NCBI GenBank assembly: GCA_944320285.1
Contig: CALUGX010000126.1
Location: forward strand, 1 to 64,000
Reading direction: 5' to 3'
DNA: 64,000 bases
Source of the DNA: an uncultured Prevotella sp.
GTDB taxonomy: Bacteria > Bacteroidota > Bacteroidia > Bacteroidales > Bacteroidaceae
Shown: positions 1 through 9,082 of the stretch, one piece after another
Position numbering within the stretch: the first letter of the stretch is position 1
Layout of the letters: every line of letters starts with the position of its first letter
Program-made: the position numbers and the translations under genes
The notes under the pieces: generated by a model
Databases searched by the model: none
What the model was told of the DNA's origin: nothing
Seen by the model: only the letters and a program-made list of their open reading frames with translations

Positions 1-529
1 TTCTTGCCATACTCGTCTTTTTTGGTTGCAAAACTATAAATCAACGAGTTAAACCTTGACAAGCAAACCTACGCAGAACGGCGCAAACGGAACGATGACT
101 GTTAAATCTGCATTTTCATCGGGTAACGAATAGGAAACCGTTCTCTTGCTTCAATCCGCTTTGAAACGGTTTTCAACCCTTTTCCCAACTTCAGTGATTT
201 TCTTCTAACTGCTTAATTCCCAATTTCTATTGCGTTAATCTGCCGAATTTCGGAGGTTTTTCCATAGATTTTTCGTAATTTTGTCCTTGGTAATCATCGT
301 TGAATGTTTTTGTAAAAAATTGATTTTCAGCTATAAAGGTACAAAATGTTTACGAGATTACCAATTTTTTACGCTTCTTTCTTATCTCGAACTGGCGTAT
401 GAATGCGAAAAAACGACGTAAAGCGACCAGACTGGCATGAATATATAATCAAACGGAAGTCTAGCGACCTATTTGGATTAAATGGAAAGAAAAAAGAAGA
501 AAGAACCGTAACATTTCAAAGAAAAATGC
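1..529. other. Left-edge region without a convincing gene
   Basis: I see no supported coding sequence here. On the minus strand TAGTTTTG (29-36) looks like a -7 element pointing left, so a gene may begin just outside the window. An imperfect stem GGAAACCGTT (133-142) / AACGGTTTTC (165-174) and a plus-strand -7-like TAATTTTG (276-283) lack supporting partners. The open frame at 403-603 has no family resemblance, and the probable promoter of the next gene lies inside it. Confidence 0.4.
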
Positions 530-537
530 TACCTTTG
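530..537 (+). promoter_or_regulatory. Probable -7 element upstream of the small AraC-type gene
   Basis: TACCTTTG followed by CA matches the Bacteroidetes -7 consensus TAnnTTTG. No clear -33 TTTG is visible at 19-21 nt. It implies a leader of about 95 nt before the gene at 640, which has a purine-rich GGGAAGGA at 626-633. Confidence 0.5.
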
Positions 538-639
538 CAAGTCGTGGAATGTAACGTTAAGGTCGGTGGCGGCTGTTATGTATTCACAGATAGAAATATA
601 TAAAAAGGTAAAGATTAGATTTTTCGGGAAGGATAATTT

Positions 640-1050
640 ATGACAAAGTACAACATCAGTCTTAATAACAACAAAGAGGCAGCTTACCGGGCGATGGTCA
701 ACCATAAGCTAATGAACGAGCTGAAGGGTAAGATTGTCACGATATTGTTGAAAAAGAAAAAATATAAGGATAAGGAATATTCAGCCAAACGATTGGCTGA
801 AGACTTGGAAACAAATACAAGGTATGTGTCGGCTGTAGTCAGCGTATGTTTTGGCATGAACTACACTTCATTAGTGAATAAATACAGGGTGGAGTATGCC
901 AAGACCTTGCTGAAAGACAAACGCTATAGAAATTTGAAAATGGAGGACGTTAGCGATATGGTGGGCTTCTCTAACCGCCAGTCGTTTTATGCGGCGTTCT
1001 ATAAGTTTACGGGAGTGACACCGAGACAATACAAATTAAGTGACGAGTGA
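640..1050 (+). CDS. Small stand-alone AraC-type helix-turn-helix protein
   Basis: A 136-residue protein, essentially only an AraC/XylS DNA-binding domain. The first helix-turn-helix falls around residues 48-65. The second carries the family signature near residues 108-132 (VGFSNRQSFYAAFYKFTG, then P-R-Q-Y). No N-terminal sensor domain is present; the first 25 residues are short and polar. Proteins of this size and layout are common in Bacteroides and Prevotella and are presumed DNA-binding regulators, but what this one controls is unknown. A purine-rich Shine-Dalgarno-like GGGAAGGA lies 7 nt before the ATG, which supports this start. The next gene starts 59 nt downstream on the same strand, so co-transcription with dipeptidyl peptidase III is possible. 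Confidence 0.8.
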   Translation: MTKYNISLNNNKEAAYRAMVNHKLMNELKGKIVTILLKKKKYKDKEYSAKRLAEDLETNTRYVSAVVSVCFGMNYTSLVNKYRVEYAKTLLKDKRYRNLKMEDVSDMVGFSNRQSFYAAFYKFTGVTPRQYKLSDE

Positions 1051-1109
1051 ATAAAAGGTAAAAGTGACAAATCCATTTTGTCTTTAATTTCTGTAATTCC
1101 TCAAAGCCA

Positions 1110-3068
1110 ATGACAGAAAAATTCAAATATACGGAAGGGCGATTTGCCGACATACAGATGTTGAGATACCGGTTAGACGGTTTCAGCGAGTTGTCGCTAA
1201 GGCAGAAGAAATTGGCCTATTGCTTGGCTGAAGCGGCACTGTGGGGGCGCGACATTACCTTCGACCAGTTTGGACGATACAACCTGAAAATACGTAAGAC
1301 GCTCGAAGCTGTGTATATCAGCTATACGGGCGACAGAACAACGGAAGACTTTAAGGGGCTTGAGACCTATCTGAAACGGGTGTGGTTCTCAAACGGCATA
1401 TACCACCATTACGGAAGTGATAAGTTTGTGCCGTCATTTTCAAAAGAGTTTTTTGTGTCAGCCGTGCGACAGGTCGACAAAGGTTTGTTGCCATTGGGCG
1501 ACGGAGATGACGCCGACACTCTGATAAGCGAGTTGACGCCGGTAATATTCGATGCAGACGTGTTGCCGGTGAAAGTATGTAAGAAAGACGGTTGTGACTT
1601 GGTGAAAGCATCGGCTTGCAACTTTTACGAGAGCGTTAGCCAAAGCGAGGTGGAAAGCTATTACGCCATGAAAAAGAAAGACGGCTGTGAAACGCCACCA
1701 TCGTATGGGCTGAACACTACCGTAACAAAAAAAAGCGGAATCGTAACCGAAGAACCTTGGAAGATAAATGGACGATACGGCGCAGCTATTGAAAAAATAG
1801 TGTGGTGGCTTGAAAAAGCATCGGCTTACACCGAGAACGATAAGCAACGCAATGTAATAGAGTCGCTTGTGAGATATTATACTACGGGTGACTTGGCAAC
1901 ATTCAACGACTATTGTATAAAATGGGTGGAAGAAAAGGCGTCGCACGTGGATTTTATCAATGGTTTTATTGAGGTTTACGATGATCCGCTCGGACTGAAA
2001 GGCACATGGGAGGGACTTGTGGAATACCGCGACGAGGAAGGCACAACGCGCACGAACATCATCAGCGGAAACGCGCAATGGTTTGAAGATAATTCACCGG
2101 TAGACCCGCGCTTTAAAAAGAAATGCGTAACCGGAGTGTCGGCGAATGTTATATGCGCCGCCATGCTCGGCGGAGGAGAGTATCCCGCTACGGCGATAGG
2201 CATAAACCTTCCAAATGCCGACTGGATACGAGCACGGCACGGAAGTAAAAGCATCACTATAAGCAACATAATCAACGCATACAACGAGGCAGCCCGTGGC
2301 AACGGATTTATAGAGGAGTTCGTAGTGGACAACGAAACAAAGGAACTCGTAAGGAAATATGGCGACATCTGCGACATAATCCATACGGATCTGCACGAGT
2401 GTCTGGGACACGGCAGCGGACAGCTGTTGCCGAATGTAGATCCCGACGCCCTGAAAGCCTACGGAAACACAATAGAAGAAGCACGCGCCGATTTGTTCGG
2501 CCTGTATTATGTGGCCGACAGCAAAATGATAGAACTTGGTCTGTTACCTGACGCCGAGGCTTACAAAGCCGGATATTACACATATATGATGAATGGTCTG
2601 CTGACACAGTTGGCCAGGATACGAAAGGGAGCCGACATAGAGGAGGCTCATATGCGCGACCGTGCACTGATAGCCCGCTGGTGTTACGAGCAAGGCAAGG
2701 CGGACAACATCATTGAAATGGTGTACAAAGGTGGCAAGACTTACGTAAAGATAAATGATTACGGCAGGTTGCGGAGTCTGTTAGGCAAGCTGTTAGCTGA
2801 AGTGCAAAGGATAAAGAGCGAGGGCGACCATGCCGCAGCACGTGACTTGGTGGAGACGTATGCAGTAAAGGTTGAACCAAGCATACACGAAGAAATAATA
2901 TCACGATACGAAAGTCTGGGTATACCTCCTTACAAAGGTTTTATCAACCCAGTATTGCGCCCGGTAAGAAATGAGAACGGTGATGTCACGGACATCGTAG
3001 CAGACTATTCAGAGGCATACGTAGACCAAATGCTGCGGTACGGCAGGGACTATTCCACATTGATTTGA
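1110..3068 (+). CDS. Dipeptidyl peptidase III (M49 zinc metallopeptidase)
   Basis: The 652-residue protein carries the M49 zinc motif as HECLGH at residues 429-434 and the second motif EEARAD at 456-461, which supplies the glutamate zinc ligand. M49 enzymes release dipeptides from the N-terminus of short peptides. The Cys variant of the motif is the form I associate with Bacteroides enzymes; animal enzymes have HELLGH. There is no signal peptide or lipobox, so the sequence predicts a cytoplasmic enzyme working in peptide turnover. Length agrees with bacterial family members. The stop codon is 10 nt before the AlkD-like gene, so the two are probably co-transcribed. Identity is secure; the physiological substrate is not. 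Confidence 0.93.
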   Translation: MTEKFKYTEGRFADIQMLRYRLDGFSELSLRQKKLAYCLAEAALWGRDITFDQFGRYNLKIRKTLEAVYISYTGDRTTEDFKGLETYLKRVWFSNGIYHHYGSDKFVPSFSKEFFVSAVRQVDKGLLPLGDGDDADTLISELTPVIFDADVLPVKVCKKDGCDLVKASACNFYESVSQSEVESYYAMKKKDGCETPPSYGLNTTVTKKSGIVTEEPWKINGRYGAAIEKIVWWLEKASAYTENDKQRNVIESLVRYYTTGDLATFNDYCIKWVEEKASHVDFINGFIEVYDDPLGLKGTWEGLVEYRDEEGTTRTNIISGNAQWFEDNSPVDPRFKKKCVTGVSANVICAAMLGGGEYPATAIGINLPNADWIRARHGSKSITISNIINAYNEAARGNGFIEEFVVDNETKELVRKYGDICDIIHTDLHECLGHGSGQLLPNVDPDALKAYGNTIEEARADLFGLYYVADSKMIELGLLPDAEAYKAGYYTYMMNGLLTQLARIRKGADIEEAHMRDRALIARWCYEQGKADNIIEMVYKGGKTYVKINDYGRLRSLLGKLLAEVQRIKSEGDHAAARDLVETYAVKVEPSIHEEIISRYESLGIPPYKGFINPVLRPVRNENGDVTDIVADYSEAYVDQMLRYGRDYSTLI

Positions 3069-3078
3069 TTTATATCTC

Positions 3079-3633
3079 ATGGAACAAGAAGTGCAAGAAA
3101 GATTAAGGCAGATAAAGAGCCGCTTCAGACTAATGATGAACGGAGTGGCATCACAGTCAATGCGCGAGAAAGGCGTGGCATATAAAATAAACTGGGGTAT
3201 CGGACTGCCTGAACTTAAAATCATTGCCTCAGAATATGGCAAGAACTATGAGCTGGCCGTAGAACTGTGGAAGGAGGACATCCGCGAGTGTAAGATTCTC
3301 GCCACGCTGATAATGCCCGCAAACGAAATGTCGGTGGACTTAGCCGAATTGTGGGTGGAACAACTCAAGACTCAGGAAATGGCTGAGATGACAGCCTTCA
3401 ATTTGTTTCAACATATTGATAATGCCGGAAGATTGGCACTGAAATGGATTTCGTCAGACAATGAGTTGAAACAGATTTGCGGATACAACGTGTTGGCGCG
3501 TTTGTTATTAAAAGGTATTGTATTTACCGACCGAGACATAAATGAGTTTAAGGATCAGGCACAAACGGCCATGTCGGATGGAAACATATCTGTGCGCCAC
3601 GCTGCCACCAACGCGCTTGCGAAAATTCATTAA
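3079..3633 (+). CDS. DNA alkylation repair (AlkD-like) HEAT-repeat protein
   Basis: A 184-residue all-helical protein resembling the DNA alkylation repair family (PF08713), whose AlkD members are HEAT-repeat glycosylases that excise positively charged alkylated bases. The helical periodicity and the W-K-E-D-I-R-E segment around residues 67-73 fit the repeat architecture. It is shorter than AlkD enzymes of roughly 220-240 residues, and the catalytic Asp/Trp set cannot be assigned without alignment, so it may be a divergent or non-catalytic relative. It follows the dipeptidase gene by 10 nt on the same strand. Confidence 0.7.
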   Translation: MEQEVQERLRQIKSRFRLMMNGVASQSMREKGVAYKINWGIGLPELKIIASEYGKNYELAVELWKEDIRECKILATLIMPANEMSVDLAELWVEQLKTQEMAEMTAFNLFQHIDNAGRLALKWISSDNELKQICGYNVLARLLLKGIVFTDRDINEFKDQAQTAMSDGNISVRHAATNALAKIH

Positions 3634-3710
3634 GCAGATGAGTGATGAGTCTTGTATGCTAAAAAATATAATTTTTTGTCGATAGCAAGACGTAATACAG
3701 ATTTTTGTTG

Positions 3711-3718
3711 TATTTTTG
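3711..3718 (+). promoter_or_regulatory. Probable -7 element of the fur-like gene
   Basis: TATTTTTG fits TAnnTTTG and lies about 28 nt before the ATG at 3746. A matching -33 box is not evident. The preceding gap from 3634 is A/T-rich, consistent with a new transcription unit. Confidence 0.4.
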
Positions 3719-3745
3719 TAAGACGAAATAAATATCGGTGATGAA

Positions 3746-4210
3746 ATGAAAGCCAATTCATACGCCGCTGCAAGACAGGTGATGAGTAACTACTTAGAGC
3801 AAAACAAGTGCCGCAAGACGCCGGAACGCTTCGCGGTGCTTGAGGCTATATATGGTATGGGCTTTTATTTCTCGATACGGGATTTGGACGACAAGCTCCA
3901 TGAAATGAGTTTCCCGGTCAGCCGTGCAACGCTGTACAACACCATAAAGTTGTTGATGGAGTTACATCTTGTGGTAAGTCTGCGTTTGCCTGAAGGCATA
4001 CGCTATAAAGCGAGTTATGCAGAAAGCGGCTGTGTACAAGTGTGCACTGTCTGCGGAAAGGCTCAAGAGGTAAGGATACCTGAAATTACCGAAGTGTTAG
4101 GCAATGTGCGCCTGAAACGTTTTCGCAAGGAAAATTTTGTTACATATATTTATGGTATATGCAGCACCTGTCAGGCCAAGTTGACACGACAGAAAAATAA
4201 GAAAACTTAA
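3746..4210 (+). CDS. Fur-family transcriptional regulator
   Basis: The 154-residue protein has the Fur fold: an N-terminal winged helix (about 15-80, with recognition helix S-R-A-T-L-Y-N-T-I at 59-67) and a C-terminal dimerisation domain with two CxxC pairs at C100/C103 and C139/C142, the structural zinc site. The His-rich regulatory metal motif usually placed before the first CxxC is replaced by S-G-C-V-Q-V, so the sensed signal may differ from classical iron-Fur. ATGs at 3741 and 3746 are both possible, but only 3746 is in frame. purA starts 28 nt downstream and is probably co-transcribed. Fur-family membership is firm; the regulon is unknown. Confidence 0.88.
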   Translation: MKANSYAAARQVMSNYLEQNKCRKTPERFAVLEAIYGMGFYFSIRDLDDKLHEMSFPVSRATLYNTIKLLMELHLVVSLRLPEGIRYKASYAESGCVQVCTVCGKAQEVRIPEITEVLGNVRLKRFRKENFVTYIYGICSTCQAKLTRQKNKKT

Positions 4211-4238
4211 ATGTAAGGATATAATATTAAAAAAGAAT

Positions 4239-5513
4239 ATGGAAAAAGGCAAAGTAGATGTCTTGTTAGGCTTGCAATGGGGCGATGAAGGCAAGGGTAA
4301 GGTTGTAGACGTCCTGACTCCCCGTTATGATGTCATAGCAAGATTTCAAGGCGGCCCGAATGCGGGACACACTCTTGAGTTTGGAGGCGAGAAGTATGTG
4401 CTGAGGAGCATTCCGTCAGGCATATTCCAAGGCGGCAAAGTCAATGTGATTGGTAATGGTGTAGTGCTTGCCCCGGATTTGTTTATGGATGAAGCCAAGG
4501 ATTTGGAAAAGTCTGGCCATCCGCTGAAGGAAAGGCTGTACATATCAAAAAAAGCACATTTGATAATGCCAACCCACAGGTTGCTTGACGCCGCCTATGA
4601 AATGGCGAAAGGTAAAAACAAGGTGGGCACAACCGGCAAAGGCATAGGTCCGACGTATACAGATAAAATCTCACGTAACGGGTTGCGTGTAGGCGACATA
4701 TTTGACAATTTCAACGAGAAATATGCAGTCCACAAGACACGCCATGAACGTATGTTGAAAGCACTTGGGTATACGGATTATGATTTGACAGATGTTGAAA
4801 AGAAATGGATGGAGGGAATAGAATATATCCGTCAGTTCAATATCATTGATTCAGAACACGTAATAAACAAGGCTCTCAAGGAAGGAAAATCCATATTGTG
4901 CGAAGGTGCACAGGGCACTATGCTTGACGTAGACTTTGGAAGCTATCCGTTCGTAACATCTTCAAACACAATTTGTGCCGGAGCTTGTACAGGATTGGGC
5001 ATTGGCCCGAACAAGATAGGCGAAGTATATGGCATAATGAAGGCTTATTGTACGCGTGTAGGTTCAGGGCCGTTCCCTACAGAACTGTTTGACGAGACCG
5101 GTGCAGAAATTCGCCGCTTGGGACACGAGTACGGAGCCGTAACTGGACGTGAGCGCAGATGTGGATGGATTGACTTGGTTGCATTACGTTACGCTATCAT
5201 GGTTAACGGAGTGACACAGCTCATAATGATGAAAAGTGACGTGCTTGACAACTTTGACACGATAAAGGCTTGTGTAGCATATAAATGTGACGGTGAGACT
5301 ACACGGGATTTCCCCTATGATATAGAAACAGGTATAGAGCCAATATACAAGGAATTGAAAGGGTGGAATACCGATATGACAAAGATGACAAGTGAAAGCG
5401 AGTTCCCGAAAGAATTTGTCGATTATATCAAGTTCCTTGAAACTGAGCTTGAAACCCCAATAACTATCATTTCTATCGGTCCAGACCGTGAGCAAACGAT
5501 AGTTAGAAAGTGA
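4239..5513 (+). CDS. purA: Adenylosuccinate synthetase
   Basis: Catalyses the GTP-dependent joining of IMP and aspartate, the first committed step to AMP, in the cytoplasm. The P-loop G-D-E-G-K-G-K lies at residues 15-21, with the catalytic Asp16, and G-G-P-N-A-G-H at 38-44 supplies the catalytic His44. The length of 424 residues is typical, and the sequence is recognisable to its C-terminus. It sits 28 nt after the fur-like gene and 108 nt before hisS, and that gap contains an inverted repeat. In many Bacteroidales a fur-like gene, purA and hisS are neighbours, so the order looks ancestral. Confidence 0.98.
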   Translation: MEKGKVDVLLGLQWGDEGKGKVVDVLTPRYDVIARFQGGPNAGHTLEFGGEKYVLRSIPSGIFQGGKVNVIGNGVVLAPDLFMDEAKDLEKSGHPLKERLYISKKAHLIMPTHRLLDAAYEMAKGKNKVGTTGKGIGPTYTDKISRNGLRVGDIFDNFNEKYAVHKTRHERMLKALGYTDYDLTDVEKKWMEGIEYIRQFNIIDSEHVINKALKEGKSILCEGAQGTMLDVDFGSYPFVTSSNTICAGACTGLGIGPNKIGEVYGIMKAYCTRVGSGPFPTELFDETGAEIRRLGHEYGAVTGRERRCGWIDLVALRYAIMVNGVTQLIMMKSDVLDNFDTIKACVAYKCDGETTRDFPYDIETGIEPIYKELKGWNTDMTKMTSESEFPKEFVDYIKFLETELETPITIISIGPDREQTIVRK

Positions 5514-5536
5514 TATTACAACAATTAAGAATTTGG

Positions 5537-5594
5537 AGAAGTTAAAGCCGTTGGCCATACGTGCATTGCCACAGAAAGTCACGCTTTAACTTCT
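5537..5594. repeat. Inverted repeat between purA and hisS
   Basis: AGAAGTTAAAGC (5537-5548) and GCTTTAACTTCT (5583-5594) form a perfect 12-bp inverted repeat around a 34-nt loop. No T-run follows, so it does not look like a standard terminator. It could be an RNA stability or attenuation element, or an intergenic repeat. Confidence 0.6.
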
Positions 5595-5621
5595 TTACTA
5601 TTAATACTTTACATAGAATAA

Positions 5622-6989
5622 ATGAATAAACCATCAATACCAAAAGGAACGCGTGACTTTTCACCGATGGAAATGTCAAAGCGCAATTATATTTTCGATA
5701 CCATACGCTCTGTTTTTTCCTTATATGGCTTCAAGCAGATAGAAACGCCGGCTATGGAAACGTTGCAGACACTGCTTGGCAAATATGGAGAAGAAGGTGA
5801 CAAGCTGTTATTCAAGGTGCTTAACAGTGGTGATTACCTTAGTAAAGTAGACCGCGACGAATTGATGGAAGGCAACTCACTGTACTTGGCTTCAAAATTG
5901 TGCGAGAAAGGTTTGCGTTACGACCTTACAGTGCCATTTGCAAGATATGTTGTGATGCACCGTGATGAGTTGCAAATGCCGTTCAAACGTTATCAGATAC
6001 AACCTGTATGGCGTGCAGACAGACCGCAAAAGGGACGTTACAGGGAGTTTTATCAATGTGATGCGGATGTTGTGGGCAGTGACTCTTTGTTGAATGAAGT
6101 TGAACTTGTGCAAATAATGGACACAGTTTTCAGACGTTTTGGCATCCGCGTACAAATAAAGATAAACAACAGGAAAATATTGTCAGGCATAGCTGAATAC
6201 ATCGGTGCGGCAGACAAAATAGTCGATATAACCGTAGCCATTGACAAACTTGACAAAATCGGTATAGATAATGTTAATGCTGAGTTGGCGGCTGACGGAC
6301 TTAGTGATGAAGCCATCAGAAAATTGCAACCAATCATTTCACTTAGTGGCAGCAATGAAGAAAAACTTGATGTAATCAGTGACGTATTGAAGCATTCAGA
6401 AACCGGACTCAAGGGTGTGGAAGAATTGCGCAGCATTTTTGGTATGTTGACAAATATAGGTATAACGAATGAAGTGCAGTTTGACTTAACATTGGCGCGT
6501 GGATTGAATTATTATACTGGTGCAATCTTCGAGGTGAAAGCTCTTGACGTACAGATCGGTAGTATAACTGGTGGCGGACGTTACGACAACCTTACAGGAA
6601 TTTTCGGTATGCCGGGTCTTAGCGGTGTTGGCATTTCGTTCGGTGCAGATCGGATTTATGATGTATTAAACGCATTGGATTTATATCCCAAAGATGCTAT
6701 GTCTGGGACAGAATTGCTATTCATCAATTTTGGTGATAAAGAAACTGCCTATTGTTTGCCTATAATAAAAAAAATCCGTGAAAACGGAATAGCAACGGAA
6801 ATCTATCCAGACGCAGTGAAGATGAAAAAGCAAATGAGTTATGCCAACAGCAATAATATATGTTATGTGGCACTTGCCGGAGAAAATGAAATCAATGAAG
6901 ATAAAGTGACATTGAAGAATATGGCTACCGGTGAACAACAACTTCTCACAGTGAACGAAGTGATAAAGATTGTTAGCGAAAGAAGATGA
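5622..6989 (+). CDS. hisS: Histidyl-tRNA synthetase
   Basis: Class II aminoacyl-tRNA synthetase charging tRNA-His. The catalytic core shows motif 2 in the [10 protein letters not shown] region, the histidine-specific A-R-G-L-N-Y-Y-T-G segment and the G-G-G-R-Y-D-N-L motif 3 area. The last ~90 residues form the anticodon-binding domain. At 455 residues it is within the normal range for Bacteroidetes. The gene ends 14 nt before the acetylesterase gene, so the two may share a transcript despite unrelated roles. Confidence 0.97.
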   Translation: MNKPSIPKGTRDFSPMEMSKRNYIFDTIRSVFSLYGFKQIETPAMETLQTLLGKYGEEGDKLLFKVLNSGDYLSKVDRDELMEGNSLYLASKLCEKGLRYDLTVPFARYVVMHRDELQMPFKRYQIQPVWRADRPQKGRYREFYQCDADVVGSDSLLNEVELVQIMDTVFRRFGIRVQIKINNRKILSGIAEYIGAADKIVDITVAIDKLDKIGIDNVNAELAADGLSDEAIRKLQPIISLSGSNEEKLDVISDVLKHSETGLKGVEELRSIFGMLTNIGITNEVQFDLTLARGLNYYTGAIFEVKALDVQIGSITGGGRYDNLTGIFGMPGLSGVGISFGADRIYDVLNALDLYPKDAMSGTELLFINFGDKETAYCLPIIKKIRENGIATEIYPDAVKMKKQMSYANSNNICYVALAGENEINEDKVTLKNMATGEQQLLTVNEVIKIVSERR

Positions 6990-7003
6990 ATTTAGAATAA
7001 AAT

Positions 7004-7996
7004 ATGAAAGTAGTCAAAACACTTGCAATATTATTGTTATGTGCATCATTGTTTACGGCTTTTAAGGATGAGCGCAAACTGCATATATTCATGATCGGTG
7101 ATTCAACAATGGCAAATAAAGACATCCGCGACGGAAAGGTTGAAAGAGGGTGGGGCATGATGCTCAGGAACTTTTTTTCAGATGACGTAGTGGTTGATAA
7201 TCATGCCTTGAACGGACGGTCATCAAAAAGTTTCATTACTGAAGGGCATTGGAAGAAAGTAATCAGTCAAGTTAGACCAGGAGATTATGTTTTTATCCAG
7301 TTCGGACACAACGACGAGAAAAAAGATACAGCCAGGCACACAGACCCAGGCTCGACATTTGATGATAATCTTAGGATGTTCGTAAAAGAGACGCGGTTAA
7401 GAGGTGGAATACCGGTATTGTTTAACAGTGTTGTCAGGCGTAATTTTGCCAACAGTCAAACGGCGGTCGAAGATGATGACAAGCGAGATAATTCATCAAA
7501 ACAACTTGTTGAAGGCGACACCCTTGTAGACACTCATGGTGACTACCTCTTGTCTCCTCTTAATGTCGCAAAAGAGATGGGTGTGCCTTTTATCGATGCT
7601 AATAAGATAACGCGTGACTTGGAGCAAGGTCTTGGGCCAGAAGGCTCAAAAAAATTACACGTTTGGTACAAGCCTGGCGAAATTAAATCATTACCGGAAG
7701 GAAGACAGGACAACACCCATTATAATATTTGTGGGGCATATACGGTTGCCGGACTTTTGGCAGATGCAATCGCTGAGCAAGTTCCGGAACTGAAGGATTA
7801 TGTTCGTCATTATGATATGGTGGTAGCGAAAGATGGAAGTGGTTTGTATTTTAATCTGCAAGATGCCGTTGACGATGCCGGTATCGGTGAAGAAACAGTA
7901 ATACTTGTTTGTGCAGGTGAATGGGAAAGGCCTATCATCCCGAAAGATAAGAAGATAAAATTTATTATGCGTGATGGTGCAAAATGGATGAAGTGA
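7004..7996 (+). CDS. Exported rhamnogalacturonan acetylesterase (SGNH, CE12-like) with a pectinesterase-like C-terminal stub
   Basis: A signal peptide of about 19 residues (cleavage near F-T-A) leads into an SGNH hydrolase. Block I is G-D-S-T with nucleophile Ser34; block III is G-H-N-D; the Asp/His pair is D-N-T-H at D237 and H240. This pattern matches enzymes that deacetylate rhamnogalacturonan in pectin. Residues 273-330 do not belong to that fold. They resemble the first strands of family CE8 pectinesterases (A-K-D-G-S-G start, L-Q-D-A-V-D helix, then P-K-D-K-K), and the protein stops where the beta-helix would continue. It therefore looks like a CE12-CE8 fusion that has lost most of its second module. 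A strong terminator follows at 8071. Confidence 0.85.
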   Translation: MKVVKTLAILLLCASLFTAFKDERKLHIFMIGDSTMANKDIRDGKVERGWGMMLRNFFSDDVVVDNHALNGRSSKSFITEGHWKKVISQVRPGDYVFIQFGHNDEKKDTARHTDPGSTFDDNLRMFVKETRLRGGIPVLFNSVVRRNFANSQTAVEDDDKRDNSSKQLVEGDTLVDTHGDYLLSPLNVAKEMGVPFIDANKITRDLEQGLGPEGSKKLHVWYKPGEIKSLPEGRQDNTHYNICGAYTVAGLLADAIAEQVPELKDYVRHYDMVVAKDGSGLYFNLQDAVDDAGIGEETVILVCAGEWERPIIPKDKKIKFIMRDGAKWMK

Positions 7997-8070
7997 GAAT
8001 ATTTAAATATAATAAATATTCGGAAAACGGTTTGACTTTTAACATTGTCTCTACTTTTTAGTTTAAAATG

Positions 8071-8100
8071 AATACGGGATTCGTAAAAAGGTCCCGTATT
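8071..8100 (+). terminator. Intrinsic terminator after the acetylesterase gene
   Basis: AATACGGGA (8071-8079) pairs perfectly with TCCCGTATT (8092-8100) around a 12-nt loop and is followed by TTTT. It closes the plus-strand run from the fur-like gene through the esterase. Confidence 0.85.
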
Positions 8101-8152
8101 TTTTATGTTTATGGTAATACTTCAAGATAAAGCAAATAGCGTATAAGTATAA

Positions 8153-8200
8153 TTTGAGCCTTACAGCAAATAAGTTATCAGAACAAATGGCTACCTTTGC
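8153..8200 (+). promoter_or_regulatory. Promoter of the AraC-family regulator gene, with a conserved upstream element
   Basis: TACCTTTGC (8192-8200) is a -7 element. TTTGAGCC (8153-8160) and AGCAAA (8165-8170) upstream recur with identical spacing before the SDR gene (9083-9130). The element is centred about 45 nt before the expected transcript start, where an activator would bind. I infer a binding site of the neighbouring AraC regulator, implying autoregulation. Confidence 0.55.
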
Positions 8201-8218
8201 GCTGAAAACGATATAAAG

Positions 8219-9052
8219 ATGGAAACAGAGTGTTTGAAAGGAATCAATACGTTGCGGTATTCGGACATTTTCCTTGCCATGTATTCAGACAACAGTAATA
8301 GTTGTCTGCACCGCAACCATTCGCATATACTGGTCTATATGTATTCAGGTGAATTGGAGATAAGGGAACACGAAAGGGGCACAGAATTGCACAAAGGTGA
8401 ATGTGCCTTTATCCGCAAGGATTTCAGCGTGCAGCTCACCAAGCAGGCATACAAAGGAGAGCAGTTTAAGGCAATATTCCTGATGTTCACGGACAAATTT
8501 CTACGCAGTTTTTACAGCCGTTTGGAGAAGAGACATCTGCCGAAAGATGCACGACGAAGCAAAGTCAGCTTGTACAGACTGCCGTCCAACCGCCCCGACA
8601 TCGTAAGCCTATTCGAGTCAATGACCCCTTACTTCAATTCCGGAATCAGGCCAACGGATGAACTGTTGAAATTGAAAATGACAGAAGGATTGTACATACT
8701 TCTGAATACGGACAAGAACCTGTATGCCTCGCTTTTCGACTTTGCAGACCCGTGGAAAATAGACATCATGAACTTCATGGAACAGCACTACACTAACGAT
8801 CTCTCGTTGGAAGAAATGGCCAATTACACCGGGCGTAGCCTTTCCACATTTAAACGTGATTTCAAAAAGATTAGCGATTTGTCTCCACAAAAGTGGGTGA
8901 TACGCCGCAGGCTGGAAGCCGCACACGCGCTAATACTGTCTGGTACAAAGAAAGTGACAGATATTTGCTATTATGTTGGTTTTAAAAATTTGTCTCACTT
9001 CTCTAAAGCATATAAAGGACTGTACGGTTGTTCTCCTGTTCACAGTATCTGA
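8219..9052 (+). CDS. AraC-family transcriptional regulator with N-terminal cupin-like domain
   Basis: The 277-residue protein has two parts. The N-terminal ~110 residues are cupin-like, with an H-R-N-H-S-H cluster at about 31-36 and a G-E-L-E-I turn. The C-terminal ~95 residues are an AraC DNA-binding domain with two helix-turn-helix motifs (L-E-E-M-A-N-Y-T-G-R-S near 199-209, then D-I-C-Y-Y-V-G-F-K-N). The start is placed 19 nt after a clear -7 element. Its promoter carries an element also found before the downstream SDR-acetyltransferase pair, so it most likely controls itself and that operon. The inducer is unknown. Confidence 0.88.
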   Translation: METECLKGINTLRYSDIFLAMYSDNSNSCLHRNHSHILVYMYSGELEIREHERGTELHKGECAFIRKDFSVQLTKQAYKGEQFKAIFLMFTDKFLRSFYSRLEKRHLPKDARRSKVSLYRLPSNRPDIVSLFESMTPYFNSGIRPTDELLKLKMTEGLYILLNTDKNLYASLFDFADPWKIDIMNFMEQHYTNDLSLEEMANYTGRSLSTFKRDFKKISDLSPQKWVIRRRLEAAHALILSGTKKVTDICYYVGFKNLSHFSKAYKGLYGCSPVHSI

Positions 9053-9082
9053 TAATTCATTTTGAACTGTACGGCAAAATAC

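Noticed and set aside
403..603. 66-codon open frame on the plus strand
   Set aside because: The probable promoter of the next gene (530-537) lies inside it, it has no start context, and the residue pattern matches no family I know.
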